Shown here piece by piece: positions 16,857 to 25,700 of a DNA stretch of 56,020 nucleotides. The DNA comes from Bacteroidales bacterium. GTDB lineage: Bacteria > Bacteroidota > Bacteroidia > Bacteroidales > UBA932. Position 1 is the first letter of the stretch. Every line of letters begins with the position of its first letter. The notes beneath the pieces are model-generated. The model did not search any database. It was not told where the DNA came from and saw only the letters and a program-made list of their open reading frames with translations. Made by a program: the position numbers and the translations under genes. The stretch is from assembly GCA_017615615.1 (NCBI GenBank), contig JAFZZW010000062.1, positions 1-56,020 of the forward strand. The letters run 5' to 3'.

Positions 16857-17300
16857 TTATGATATCTTGATAAGCTCTGCGCCTTCCAGCACGGAGTCGC
16901 CCTTGTGTACGAGGATGGCTGCCACCGTTCCGTCGGCGTCGGCCTGGATTTCGTTCTCCATCTTCATCGCTTCAAGGACGGCGACCTTCTGGCCCTTTTT
17001 GACAGCCTGCCCTTCCTTGACATCGACGCTGATGATGACGCCAGGCAGGGGAGACTTGACGACGGAAGAGACGGCGCCGGCAGGTACGGCAGCAACGGGA
17101 GCTGCAGCTGCTGCAGGGGCAGGAACTGCGGCGGGAGCCACAGGCTGGGCTGCAGGTGCTGCGACAGTCTGGGAAACATCTTCCGAGAGCTCTACGCTGT
17201 ACGGCACGCCGTTGACATTGAGCGATGCGATGCGGCCCTCTATTCCAAGAACGTCAACCGCGTATTCTTTTCCGTTGACGGTGAATTTATAACTTTTCAT
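16857..17300 (-). CDS. mmdC: biotin carrier subunit of the decarboxylase
   Basis: This 147-residue protein has an N-terminal beta-rich segment (1-45), a flexible Ala/Pro linker (about 47-78) and a C-terminal biotinyl domain. The biotin acceptor is Lys113 in EAMKMENE. It carries the carboxyl group from the alpha to the beta subunit. Its start overlaps the preceding OadG-like gene (ATGA), and the beta gene begins right after its stop. Confidence 0.93.
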   Translation of the reverse strand: MKSYKFTVNGKEYAVDVLGIEGRIASLNVNGVPYSVELSEDVSQTVAAPAAQPVAPAAVPAPAAAAAPVAAVPAGAVSSVVKSPLPGVIISVDVKEGQAVKKGQKVAVLEAMKMENEIQADADGTVAAILVHKGDSVLEGAELIKIS

Positions 17301-17692
17301 TTGACGAATGGTTTCTTTCTGAGGTTAAGTGATTTGTCTCCCCAGCTGGAGGGGATGTCGCGACGAATGGTGATGATGCCGGGCTCGATGTCGTGGACCG
17401 ATTCCGACAGGTAGAGATGAAGGGCGGCTGCAATGGCAGCGGCCTCGTCTCCGGAGGAGGTATACTCGTGCAGGGCGAGCGCTATGGCTGCCGCCGTGGG
17501 TTCATCGGGAGTGCGCTTGCCTCCGCGCTTGAAACGGCCGGTAAAGATGGCGCCCGACAGGGAATACAGCAGGAAGAGTATTACCAGGGCGCCGAATACG
17601 ACGGCTACCGCCACAATGGACAGCGTCCAGCCGTGGGGGTCAATCTCCTGCATCCTGGCAGAGCCCTGATGTAAAGCCTGAAGCAAAATCAT
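17297..17692 (-). CDS. OadG-family (gamma/delta) subunit
   Basis: This 131-residue protein has one membrane helix at about 24-48, then a basic stretch (RFKRGGKR) and a soluble tail ending near [14 protein letters not shown]. That fits the small OadG/MmdD subunit that anchors the carboxyltransferase to the membrane pump. It overlaps both neighbours by 4 bp. Sequence conservation in this family is low, so the call leans on layout and context. Confidence 0.85.
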   Translation of the reverse strand: MILLQALHQGSARMQEIDPHGWTLSIVAVAVVFGALVILFLLYSLSGAIFTGRFKRGGKRTPDEPTAAAIALALHEYTSSGDEAAAIAAALHLYLSESVHDIEPGIITIRRDIPSSWGDKSLNLRKKPFVK

Positions 17693-19251
17693 AACGGTAT
17701 ATTATCGTGTTTCTTGGCAGGGATGTCCTGACGTTTTCCTTCAAGTACCTCGAATGCCCGTATAACACGGAAACGGGTGTTGCGGGGCTCGATTACATCC
17801 TCTATATATCCCTTCTGGGCGGCCTGGTATGGATTGCAGAAAAGGTCGTTGTATTCCTGCTTTTTCTGTTCGATGAGTGCAGCCTGCTTCTCCGGATTCT
17901 CCTCGGCCTTGATTTCCTTGCCGTATAACACTCCGACTGCACCGTCGGCGCCCATCACCGCGATGTTGGCCGAAGGCCATGCGTAATTGATATCACCGCG
18001 CAACTGCTTGCAGCTCATGACGATATGTGCTCCGCCGTAGCTCTTGCGAAGGGTGACGGTAACCTTGGGGACTGTGGCCTCGCCGTAGGCATAAAGAAGC
18101 TTTGCTCCATTGGTGATGACGGCGCCATATTCCTGCTGGGTGCCGCACAGGAAACCGGGGACGTCGACCAGGGTCAGCAGGGGAATGTTGAACGCGTCGC
18201 AGAAACGCACGAAACGCGCTGCCTTGCGGCTGGCATTGATGTCGAGCACGCCGGCCAGCACTCCTGGCTGATTGGCGACGACGCCGACGCTGCGGCCTCC
18301 CACGTGAGCGAAACCTACTACAATATTACGGGCAAAATCCCTGTGGACCTCGAAGAACTCTCCGTCGTCCACGACTGAGCGGATTACGGCATACATGTCG
18401 TATGCTTTGTTTGGATTGTCCGGTATGATGGAGTTGAGCGAATCATCCGTACGATTGACGGGATCGGAGGTTGGTTTGAGTGGGGAAGTGCCAAGGTTGT
18501 TCTGCGGAAGGAAGCTCAACAAAAGCTTTATACGCTCTATCGCTTCCTCTTCTGTTTCAGCGGTAAAGTGTGCGACTCCGGACTTGGAAGCATGTACTCT
18601 TGAGCCGCCGAGTTCTTCCTGGCTTACAACCTCTCCGGTTACAGACTTTACAACCGCCGGCCCCGTAAGGAACATGTAGCTGGTCTTGTCAACCATAAGG
18701 GTGAAATCCGTAAGGGCAGGGGAATACACGGCTCCGCCTGCGCAGGGACCCATTATCAGGCTTATCTGGGGTATGACGCCGCTGCAGAGGATGTTGCGCT
18801 CGAAAATTTCCGCATATCCCGCCAGCGCGTCGATTCCCTCCTGGATGCGGGCGCCGCCGGAATCATTCAGGCCTATTACAGGCGCACCTACTTTGAGGGC
18901 GGTGTCCATGACCTTGCATATCTTTTCCGACATGGTTTTGCTGAGGGAGCCTCCGTTCACAGTAAAATCCTGTGCATAAACGAATACGAGCCTGCCGTCG
19001 ACGGTGCCCTGACCGGTCACTACGCCGTCGCCGTCAATATGGCTGGCGTCCATACCGAAATTGGTGCAACGATGCTGGACGAACATGTCGAACTCTTCGA
19101 AACTGCCCTCGTCAAGCAGGAGCGCAAGCCTTTCCCTTGCCGTCAGTTTTCCTTTCTCATGCTGGGCGTCGATACGCTTCTGGCCTCCGCCCATACGTGC
19201 GGCGGCGCGCCGACGGACCAAATCTTCAATCTGTTTGTTCTGTATGCTCAT
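17689..19251 (-). CDS. mmdA: methylmalonyl-CoA decarboxylase alpha (carboxyltransferase)
   Basis: This 520-residue protein belongs to the acyl-CoA carboxyltransferase family. Landmarks are the N-terminal [20 protein letters not shown] and the oxyanion-type loops GGARIQEG and [12 protein letters not shown]. The ATG at 19251 gives the normal N-terminus; the frame extends to 19314 but would run into the upstream lipoprotein gene. It moves CO2 from (S)-methylmalonyl-CoA to biotin. The same fold serves propionyl-CoA carboxylase, but the adjacent beta and OadG-like genes indicate the Na+-pumping decarboxylase of the succinate-propionate route. Confidence 0.92.
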   Translation of the reverse strand: MSIQNKQIEDLVRRRAAARMGGGQKRIDAQHEKGKLTARERLALLLDEGSFEEFDMFVQHRCTNFGMDASHIDGDGVVTGQGTVDGRLVFVYAQDFTVNGGSLSKTMSEKICKVMDTALKVGAPVIGLNDSGGARIQEGIDALAGYAEIFERNILCSGVIPQISLIMGPCAGGAVYSPALTDFTLMVDKTSYMFLTGPAVVKSVTGEVVSQEELGGSRVHASKSGVAHFTAETEEEAIERIKLLLSFLPQNNLGTSPLKPTSDPVNRTDDSLNSIIPDNPNKAYDMYAVIRSVVDDGEFFEVHRDFARNIVVGFAHVGGRSVGVVANQPGVLAGVLDINASRKAARFVRFCDAFNIPLLTLVDVPGFLCGTQQEYGAVITNGAKLLYAYGEATVPKVTVTLRKSYGGAHIVMSCKQLRGDINYAWPSANIAVMGADGAVGVLYGKEIKAEENPEKQAALIEQKKQEYNDLFCNPYQAAQKGYIEDVIEPRNTRFRVIRAFEVLEGKRQDIPAKKHDNIPL

Positions 19252-19255
19252 GGTT

Positions 19256-19870
19256 TCAGTCGTTTTCGAAGAGGTTGCCGTTTTTCCAGGCAAGAGTGAT
19301 GCCGTATGCTCCATACTTGTCCTCCCCGATCATGAAGTTGAGGTATCTGGTAGTGCCGGTACCGGGAGTCTGCCCTACAAGTCCGTCGTTGATGGCCGTA
19401 ACCGTGCGGTTCCAGAACTGTGATGAATTGGAAAGGGGAACTTCATACATCCCGGACCAGTTTACGCTGGTTCCGTCGGTGGGCGTACGGAGCGTGGCGA
19501 CAACATTGAACGTCACTCCTTCGTCACGGGAGAAAACGTTGGGAAGAACGGTGTTGCGGAGCTTGACGGCCCGGAAAGCAAGCTGGACCTGACCGTCACC
19601 GGGCACCCAGGCGATATTGACTGTATCCCTGTTGTCGAAATTGCCCTTGCCGTGGATTCCCTTTTGGCTGCGATAGTGGTAAAAGACCCGGACGTAGTCT
19701 TTGACATTGGAATTGCATACCAGTTGCAACGTCATATCGCCATCGGGGGAAGGTCCGACGGAGATGTTGCGGCCGGCAGGGTCGTCGGGGCCGATTTTCT
19801 GCACGCAACAGGTCAGAAATGGAGCCAAAAACAGGGATAATAGCGCGATAACAAAAATGTTATGATTCAT
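19256..19870 (-). CDS. small lipoprotein upstream of the decarboxylase
   Basis: This 204-residue protein has a signal peptide with FLTCC near residues 18-22, so it is probably a lipoprotein. The mature part is beta-rich and contains [12 protein letters not shown] and a Gly/Thr-rich C-terminal half. I recognise no family. It starts 5 bp after the cinA-like gene and ends 4 bp before mmdA, so it is likely co-transcribed. Its link to the Na+ system is only positional. Confidence 0.7.
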   Translation of the reverse strand: MNHNIFVIALLSLFLAPFLTCCVQKIGPDDPAGRNISVGPSPDGDMTLQLVCNSNVKDYVRVFYHYRSQKGIHGKGNFDNRDTVNIAWVPGDGQVQLAFRAVKLRNTVLPNVFSRDEGVTFNVVATLRTPTDGTSVNWSGMYEVPLSNSSQFWNRTVTAINDGLVGQTPGTGTTRYLNFMIGEDKYGAYGITLAWKNGNLFEND

Positions 19871-19875
19871 TACAA

Positions 19876-20373
19876 TTATGTTTCTTTACTTGATTTACAA
19901 TCAGATGGACAATTGGCAATATACTCCGCCAAAAAATGCAGAGCCCGGATCGAAAAACGTCTGATATTGGCCTTTCTGCCGTTATTATACTGGTATAAAA
20001 GCGTGCGTGTACCAAGCGGACCGGTGACGCCGATCCATACGGTACCCTCGGGATAACGGTCATTGTTTCCTTCCGCCAGGCCCGTAGTGGCCACGGCGAA
20101 TGTACTGCCGGTCAGGGAACGAACGCCCTCGGCCATGGCGGCCGCCACTTCCGAACTCACTATTCCGAATGTCGAGATGGTTTCCGCTTTTACGCCCAGG
20201 ACTTTTTCCTTGACAGATGCCGCATATGACGTCACGGAACCAAGATACCATCGGGAGGAGCCGGAAACCGTGGTGAGCAGGTGGGATATCCTGCCCCCGG
20301 TGCATGACTCTGCTGCGCTAAGGGTCGCTCCGGTAGCGGAAAGCAGGGAAGCTATTCTGTCCTGAACCGTCAT
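19876..20373 (-). CDS. pncC: CinA C-terminal / PncC-type nicotinamide-nucleotide amidase
   Basis: This 165-residue protein is the stand-alone CinA C-terminal domain. It shows SAAESCTGG (residues 19-27), SYAASVKEKVLGV and TTGLAEGNNDRYPEGTVWIG. PncC enzymes deamidate NMN to nicotinate mononucleotide in pyridine-nucleotide salvage. The N-terminal MocF-like half found in long CinA proteins is absent, as in E. coli PncC. The start overlaps the preceding gene by 4 bp. Confidence 0.88.
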   Translation of the reverse strand: MTVQDRIASLLSATGATLSAAESCTGGRISHLLTTVSGSSRWYLGSVTSYAASVKEKVLGVKAETISTFGIVSSEVAAAMAEGVRSLTGSTFAVATTGLAEGNNDRYPEGTVWIGVTGPLGTRTLLYQYNNGRKANIRRFSIRALHFLAEYIANCPSDCKSSKET

Positions 20374-21164
20374 TTGTTCTTGTCTGATAAGTGTTTGAGT
20401 ATCTGTTCGACGAGCCTGGGGCCTTTCCGGACCAGCCCCATGCGGACTTCGATCAGGGAGGCTCCGCTTTCCAGGGCTTCAGCGGCCTGCTCCGGCGTTT
20501 TGATATGGCAGTTCGCTATGATCGGCAAGCGGCCTCCGGAGCGGGAATGAATATAACCGATTTGCCTGATGCTGCGCGCCTCTATGCCGTCAACGCTGTT
20601 CAGCATGCAGTAATCAGTTATTTCATCCAGTTGTTCAGACGACAAGTCCTCCGGAATCTTGACGACGACGGGCTTGTACTCATCGTAAGAAAGACGGGCG
20701 TCGAGTATGTCGTCGAACAAATCCATATCCGGATTGTCCGATATGTCTATAACGAAGAAGTCGAAGAAGTCATATGCCAGACAGAAAGAGCGGAAGTAAT
20801 CGCCGGAAATGCACGGTGCCAGGATGTCGTTCTGGGGGTCTTTCTGGATGTTTGCTATGGCTTTCCTTACAGATGCCAGGTCTGCGAAAGGGCCCGTCTC
20901 AACGAAACTGAAGCCAAGGTCGTTCAGGTCGTTGTACAGCTCTCCGGCAAGGTCAAGGCCGGCTCCCAGGCCGACAGGATTGTAGAATTGCAGCCCGAAG
21001 ACCTCACGCTCGAGTCCGCCGGGGCGATTGCCATGAATCATGCGGCTGACAAACCTGCCGCCGGGTATCTTGCCCTGGAACTTGAAATATCGCAAGGCAA
21101 TCGAGCTGGCTTTGTCGTTGTCGGCAATCCGCTTGGTAAGAGGCCTGATCAATAAACTGTACAT
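20370..21164 (-). CDS. dihydroorotate-dehydrogenase-like protein, degenerate
   Basis: The 264-residue product starts best at MYSLLIRPLTKR; the longer open frame overlaps the HTH gene. It has the barrel layout of class 2 PyrD: an N-terminal helix, NPVGLGAGLD, GFSFVETG and a C-terminal GASLIEVRMGLVRKGP. But the catalytic NVSSPNT-type loop is replaced by IDISDNPD, and the FMN phosphate loop GVGG by ANCH. It is also shorter than usual (about 330 residues). It is therefore probably not a working dihydroorotate dehydrogenase; another FMN role or a structural role is possible. Confidence 0.7.
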   Translation of the reverse strand: MYSLLIRPLTKRIADNDKASSIALRYFKFQGKIPGGRFVSRMIHGNRPGGLEREVFGLQFYNPVGLGAGLDLAGELYNDLNDLGFSFVETGPFADLASVRKAIANIQKDPQNDILAPCISGDYFRSFCLAYDFFDFFVIDISDNPDMDLFDDILDARLSYDEYKPVVVKIPEDLSSEQLDEITDYCMLNSVDGIEARSIRQIGYIHSRSGGRLPIIANCHIKTPEQAAEALESGASLIEVRMGLVRKGPRLVEQILKHLSDKNK

Positions 21165-21198
21165 ATAGCAGACAAATATAATAAAAAATCCGCTGGAA

Positions 21199-21531
21199 TC
21201 AGCGGAATTCTCTGTATGTACCGTCTTCATAGAAGACGACGATGCGGTCGATTTGCGTTTTTACGCCTCCGGAGGGGGCGAAAAGATCCAAATCCTGTAC
21301 GGCATCAGGTTCGCCGGGCGGTGTCCTGTACATTTTTCCACGGCCGGTTACAAGCCATTCAAGACTCAGGGCAGGGTAGTTGCGCGCTATGCTCTCGAGG
21401 AAATCGAAGCCCGGCTTGTTGCGGCCGGACACAATATGCGATATGCTCGCCCTCGCAACGCCGAGGGTGTCGGCCAGCTGGGACTGAGTGATATTTTCAG
21501 CAGAAAGAAACTTCATCAAACGGTCGTTCAT
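21199..21531 (-). CDS. HTH (XRE-type) regulator
   Basis: This 110-residue protein has an N-terminal helix-turn-helix: ITQSQLADTLGVARASISHIVSGRNKPG, spread over about residues 14-41. A linker and a beta-rich end follow (DRIVVFYEDGTYREF). The ATG at 21531 was chosen because the upstream ATG at 21564 would lie within or before the promoter box at 21551-21558. It is the first gene of the long minus-strand array, 34 bp before the PyrD-like gene, so it may control that array. Confidence 0.85.
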   Translation of the reverse strand: MNDRLMKFLSAENITQSQLADTLGVARASISHIVSGRNKPGFDFLESIARNYPALSLEWLVTGRGKMYRTPPGEPDAVQDLDLFAPSGGVKTQIDRIVVFYEDGTYREFR

Positions 21532-21550
21532 ATGCAGTTCATTGTTTTTA

Positions 21551-21581
21551 CAAAAGTAAAGCATTTAACGGATATTTGCAA
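21551..21581 (-). promoter_or_regulatory. promoter of the HTH gene and the Na+ array
   Basis: On the minus strand: TTG (21581-21579), a 20-nt spacer, then TACTTTTG (21558-21551). It matches the Bacteroidota consensus. It is the only clear promoter found ahead of the gapless gene run 21531 to 8600. Confidence 0.7.
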
Positions 21582-21967
21582 GAGGGAAAAGAACAACTTA
21601 TCAACAGAAACAATTGAAACCGCCCGACAAAATAGCTAAATTTTTATTTATATGATAATACATATTTATTTGAAATACACTGCAATAATAACCTACAAAG
21701 ATTATCCGGAACAGCCTCTGGGCGGTTCCAATAGCCAAAACCGCCCAAAACGGCTAAAACATCCATTTAGTCAAATATGATATTTTATTGATTAGCAATG
21801 GATTATATCTTATCATATTTTGTTATTATAATTGGTTATATGATGGTTGTCAACAGGGGAGTGAAAACGTGTTGAAACGGAGTTGATATTTTACAACTGT
21901 AAAGCCGGGTGGGCAAATTTTTGTTTCATTTTGTAAATCCATTTTTTCGTATATTGCAGTTCAATTA
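21582..21967. other. AT-rich intergenic region with repeated CCGCCC motifs
   Basis: This divergent intergenic region has no gene. AACCGCCC followed by an A-rich stretch and GGCTAAA/AGCTAAA occurs at 21618-21640 and 21739-21760. GGGCGGTT at 21720-21727 is the inverse of AACCGCCC at 21739-21746. These could be regulator sites for the HTH protein or queA. A weak TATATTG box at 21950-21956 may serve queA. Confidence 0.4.
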
Positions 21968-23185
21968 ATGATGACGAACGAGATGATTCCAGACATCAAC
22001 ATACAAGACTTCGACTACAAGCTTCCCGATTCCAGAATCGCAAAATATCCTCTTCCCGTAAGGGACAGTTCCAAATTGCTCGTATATTCAAAAGGCGAAT
22101 GCAGCGACCATCGTTTTTTTGAACTGCCGTCGCTGATACCAAACGGTGCCCTGATGGTCTTCAACGACACCAAAGTCGTCCCCGCACGTCTGTTTTTCCG
22201 CAGGGAAAGCGGCGCTCACATCGAGATTTTCTGTCTCCAGCCTGTCGATCCGGCTGAATATGTCACCGCTTTTGATGCAACAGGGCATTGCAGCTGGAAG
22301 TGCGTAATCGGCAATTCAAAACGCTGGAAGGACGATGTCGTCTCCCTTGATACCGATGACGCAGAATTGCTCGGCCTGGAATTGAAGGCCCGTCTTGTGG
22401 AGCGTCAGGAGCGTACCGGTACGGTGGAATTCACATGGAAAGGCGACGTTCCGTTCTCTCGTGTGCTCGAAATGTGCGGACGGATTCCCATTCCGCCTTA
22501 TCTTGGCAGGGAAACGGAAGAAATCGACATCGAGCGCTACCAGACCGAGTATGCAAGAATCAGAGGCTCCGTTGCGGCTCCTACGGCCGGCTTGCATTTT
22601 ACGAACGAGACTCTGGCAGCCCTGTCCGACAGGGGAATCACCCGGGAGACTGTCTGCCTCCACGTAGGCGCCGGAACGTTTCTTCCCGTAAAAAGCGAGA
22701 AGATTTCCGGCCATCCCATGCACCGCGAGCCTTTCTCCGTGAGCAGGCGTTTGCTTGAAGAACTCTGCGAAGCCAAAGGCCCCGTCACGGCCGTGGGAAC
22801 CACATCAGTCCGCACGCTTGAATCCCTGTATTATGCCGGAGCATCCTGCATAGAAAACGGCGAACCGTCGGATGTAAGCCAGTGGGCTCCATACGAACGC
22901 GAATGGCCTTACAGCACGTCTGAAGCCCTCCAGGCACTGGTCGGCTACCTCGACCGGCACAATCTTCCCGAGCTCAGAACCGGCACGCGTATAATAATCG
23001 TTCCCGGCTTCCGATTCCGCCTGACCGACATACTCGTCACTAACTTCCATCAGCCCCAGAGTACCTTGCTCCTGCTTGTCAGCGCATTCGTCGGAGGGGA
23101 CTGGCGGACCATTTACGATCACGCGCTGGCAAACGGATACCGTTTTCTCAGCTATGGTGATTCCTCATTGCTATTCAGGAGATAA
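21968..23185 (+). CDS. queA: tRNA preQ1 ribosyltransferase-isomerase QueA
   Basis: This 405-residue enzyme transfers and rearranges the ribosyl part of S-adenosylmethionine onto preQ1 in tRNA, making epoxyqueuosine. Landmarks are NDTKVVPARL, ARIRGSVAAPTAGLHFT, the CLHVGAGTFLPV block and TNFHQPQSTLLLLVSAF. It is longer than the roughly 350 residues of the E. coli enzyme, with extra sequence in the middle, as is common in Bacteroidota. The acyltransferase gene follows after 16 bp but has its own promoter. Confidence 0.95.
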   Translation: MMTNEMIPDINIQDFDYKLPDSRIAKYPLPVRDSSKLLVYSKGECSDHRFFELPSLIPNGALMVFNDTKVVPARLFFRRESGAHIEIFCLQPVDPAEYVTAFDATGHCSWKCVIGNSKRWKDDVVSLDTDDAELLGLELKARLVERQERTGTVEFTWKGDVPFSRVLEMCGRIPIPPYLGRETEEIDIERYQTEYARIRGSVAAPTAGLHFTNETLAALSDRGITRETVCLHVGAGTFLPVKSEKISGHPMHREPFSVSRRLLEELCEAKGPVTAVGTTSVRTLESLYYAGASCIENGEPSDVSQWAPYEREWPYSTSEALQALVGYLDRHNLPELRTGTRIIIVPGFRFRLTDILVTNFHQPQSTLLLLVSAFVGGDWRTIYDHALANGYRFLSYGDSSLLFRR

Positions 23186-23197
23186 TTGCTAAATTTG
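23168..23197 (+). promoter_or_regulatory. promoter of the acyltransferase gene (leaderless)
   Basis: TTG at 23168-23170, 19 nt, then TAAATTTG at 23190-23197. The ATG is at 23202, only 4 nt further, so the mRNA should have almost no leader. The promoter overlaps the end of queA. Confidence 0.65.
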
Positions 23198-23201
23198 CAT
23201 T

Positions 23202-24344
23202 ATGACAGATTTATCTGAATTCGAAGACATCCGTCCATACAGCGACGAAGAAGCGGTCCAGGCGCTTGGCAGGGTTGCCCGCCATCCCATGCTTCCCATC
23301 ATTTCCAAATACCTCTTTCCCAAGAGCAGCGTGGACACGCTGGCCAAGACGCTCCGCAGCGTCAAGAGCATAGACGAGTTCCAGGCCGTGGTAATGGTGG
23401 ATGTAATCAATGCCGTACTTGCCCGCACGTCCGAGGGCTTCACTTTCGACGGCATAGACAACCTGTCCTCCATCAACGGCCGCTTCCTTGCCGTTTCCAA
23501 CCACAGGGACATCGTCCTGGACCCGGCTCTCATCCTCTATGCCATGCATGCGTCAGGCCTGCCTTTCGCCGAGTTGTGCGTCGGCAGCAACCTTCTGCAA
23601 AGCCCTCTCATCGAGGACCTTATGAAGTCCAACCGCATGATCAAGGTCATCCGCGGCATCAGCGCCAGGCAGATGTATCTCAACTCGCATACCCTTTCCA
23701 AATATATCCGCCTGTCCATCACTTCCGGCACATCGTCGATATGGGTAGCCCAGAAGGAGGGGAGAGCCAAAAACGGACTCGACAAGACAGAACAGGGTCT
23801 CCTCAAGATGTTCGATATGAGCGGAGACAAGGGCTTTGAAGAGAATTTCAAGGAACTCCATATCGTTCCCATGAGCATCTCCTACGAATACGAACCGTGC
23901 GACAGCCGCAAGGCCCGGGAAATCCTCATGAGCCGCGAGGCGCCCTATGTCAAGCGTCCCAAGGAAGACCTTCACAGCATTCTCACCGGCATCCGCCAGA
24001 ACAAAGGCCACATCCATCTGAGCATTGGCAAGCCCCTTACTGCAGACGAGATTGCCGAGGCGGCCGCACACACCGGCAACGACCGCTACCAGGGCCTTCG
24101 CGACCTTCTGGACAAACGTATCCGCGGAGGTTACAAACTCTGGAAAACCAATTACATGGGTTACGACCTCATGAACGGCGCCAGCGAATACCTCGGCGTC
24201 AAGTATCTTCCCGAGGACATGGCTGCTTTCCGCGCTTACACCGAGCACAAGATCCAGAAACTCGAAAGGCGCCTCGACAGAGACGCCCTTCGGGATATAT
24301 TCTGGCACATCTACGGAAACCCCGTAGAATCCAAGCTTAAATAG
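23202..24344 (+). CDS. PlsC-like acyltransferase
   Basis: This 380-residue protein resembles the glycerol-3-phosphate/lysophosphatidate acyltransferase superfamily. The active-site block is SNHRDIVLD (His101, Asp107), which is H-x5-D rather than the usual H-x4-D. A later SIWVAQKEGRAKNG block fits the family substrate-binding motif. It probably acylates a lipid intermediate at the inner membrane, but the exact substrate is unclear. The 3' end overlaps the convergent barrel gene by 8 bp. Confidence 0.75.
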   Translation: MTDLSEFEDIRPYSDEEAVQALGRVARHPMLPIISKYLFPKSSVDTLAKTLRSVKSIDEFQAVVMVDVINAVLARTSEGFTFDGIDNLSSINGRFLAVSNHRDIVLDPALILYAMHASGLPFAELCVGSNLLQSPLIEDLMKSNRMIKVIRGISARQMYLNSHTLSKYIRLSITSGTSSIWVAQKEGRAKNGLDKTEQGLLKMFDMSGDKGFEENFKELHIVPMSISYEYEPCDSRKAREILMSREAPYVKRPKEDLHSILTGIRQNKGHIHLSIGKPLTADEIAEAAAHTGNDRYQGLRDLLDKRIRGGYKLWKTNYMGYDLMNGASEYLGVKYLPEDMAAFRAYTEHKIQKLERRLDRDALRDIFWHIYGNPVESKLK

Positions 24345-25680
24345 TTATCACCAAACCGGTGGTGACGAGAGTCGCGACCTTCGTATCCGGAACCAATCCG
24401 GAGAACTTCGTGACTATGCCGTCCATTCCGACGAAGAAGTTCAGGATCGGAGCGCGTAGGTTGAGTGCGGCGCCGAAAGAAGGGCCGAAGGTTCCATAGC
24501 CGCCGGAAGCCGCCAGGCTCAGGAACTTGAAAGGAGTGAAGTCGACACCAAGCCGGCCTTCCTTGTTATTCTTCTGGAATGTGCCGAGCGCACCGACGGT
24601 AAGCCCGTCATAGAAAGGCATGCGGTACTTTACTCCTGCATGGGCGGTATAATTGAGCATCCGGCTGAATCTCGGGCCACCCTGTTCCTTGATGGTAAGG
24701 ATGCGGGAGAAATCATCTCCGTTGAATTCACCCTTGAAACTCATGCTGGAGTTGACGGTACTGTTCCAGGAAATGAATCCCAGATCCAGGACGGATGCGC
24801 TGATAGAAAGCCCGTCAACAGGCTCTACGGTAACGCCCAGATCCACAGCGGCGCCATAACCGGCGATGGTCTTATGTATGTCTTTGATATTGAAAGACGC
24901 CATCTGCTCGGCCAGGGCATTCAGGTCATAATAGGTATTGCCGTCATATGAACCGGTGGGCACTTGCAGATCGACCGGGAGAGAAAGGGCCAGATTGGCG
25001 TCGGATTCTGCATATACATCTTCAACAGAACCTTCTTTGCCCAGCGCGCTCCAGTCTGCGGCGGCATTGGCCATGCCGACAAGGGCCTTGACGCGGCCGC
25101 CGATGGTCAGGATGTCCCCGATTTTCTGGGAGTAACCTATCGCAAGTTCTCCGTACGTATCGACACCGAGATTGATGTTGGTGAACTGGTATACACCGCT
25201 GTAATCGCCCGTTTCAAGGCTGGAAAGGCCCCTTCTGGCAAAAGAGAAGAAATCCCTGGTCGCACCGACGGAAGCTCCGGCCCTGACATTGAGTTCAACG
25301 CTGAAGAGATGGTCGTCAGTCTGGCGGCCGAATGTCAGCAGGTTGACGTTTGCGTCGAGGGTCATCTTGTTGAGATCCGCAAGGGGAGTGAGGATGTCGG
25401 AGTCGGAATACTGGGCCCAGTTGAGGAAAGGCATCAGATAATTGCCGTCCTTGCCGGGAGCGATAAGTATGGAGGGAGGGAAGTTGGAATTCAACTCTGC
25501 AGAAACGTTGCCAAGACCGAGGCTGAAGAAAGTGAATTCATCTCCGTTCAGCGGCGATGCAGGATTGATCCTATACCCGTAGGTGTAGTTGTCGAGAAAA
25601 TAACCCGTCTTGAAATCTTGAGCACTGGCTGCAACAAATGCAACCAGTGCCAGGATTCCGGAGATCAGTAACTTTTTCAT
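24337..25680 (-). CDS. outer-membrane barrel protein (DUF5723-like)
   Basis: This 447-residue protein has a signal peptide cleaved after AASA and many alternating beta strands with Gly/aromatic turns, consistent with an outer-membrane beta-barrel. The N-terminal half (TGYFLDNYTYGYRINPAS) matches my recollection of DUF5723-type proteins in Bacteroidota. The function is unknown. It lies 20 bp downstream of a lipoprotein gene and is probably in the same transcript. Confidence 0.7.
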   Translation of the reverse strand: MKKLLISGILALVAFVAASAQDFKTGYFLDNYTYGYRINPASPLNGDEFTFFSLGLGNVSAELNSNFPPSILIAPGKDGNYLMPFLNWAQYSDSDILTPLADLNKMTLDANVNLLTFGRQTDDHLFSVELNVRAGASVGATRDFFSFARRGLSSLETGDYSGVYQFTNINLGVDTYGELAIGYSQKIGDILTIGGRVKALVGMANAAADWSALGKEGSVEDVYAESDANLALSLPVDLQVPTGSYDGNTYYDLNALAEQMASFNIKDIHKTIAGYGAAVDLGVTVEPVDGLSISASVLDLGFISWNSTVNSSMSFKGEFNGDDFSRILTIKEQGGPRFSRMLNYTAHAGVKYRMPFYDGLTVGALGTFQKNNKEGRLGVDFTPFKFLSLAASGGYGTFGPSFGAALNLRAPILNFFVGMDGIVTKFSGLVPDTKVATLVTTGLVITI

Positions 25681-25700
25681 TCCGGAAGAGAGTGTTATGA

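Noticed and set aside
21565-21967. possible replication origin in the AT-rich gap
   Set aside because: TTATCAACA near 21600 is only a near-match to a DnaA box; no cluster of boxes and no dnaA or dnaN nearby.
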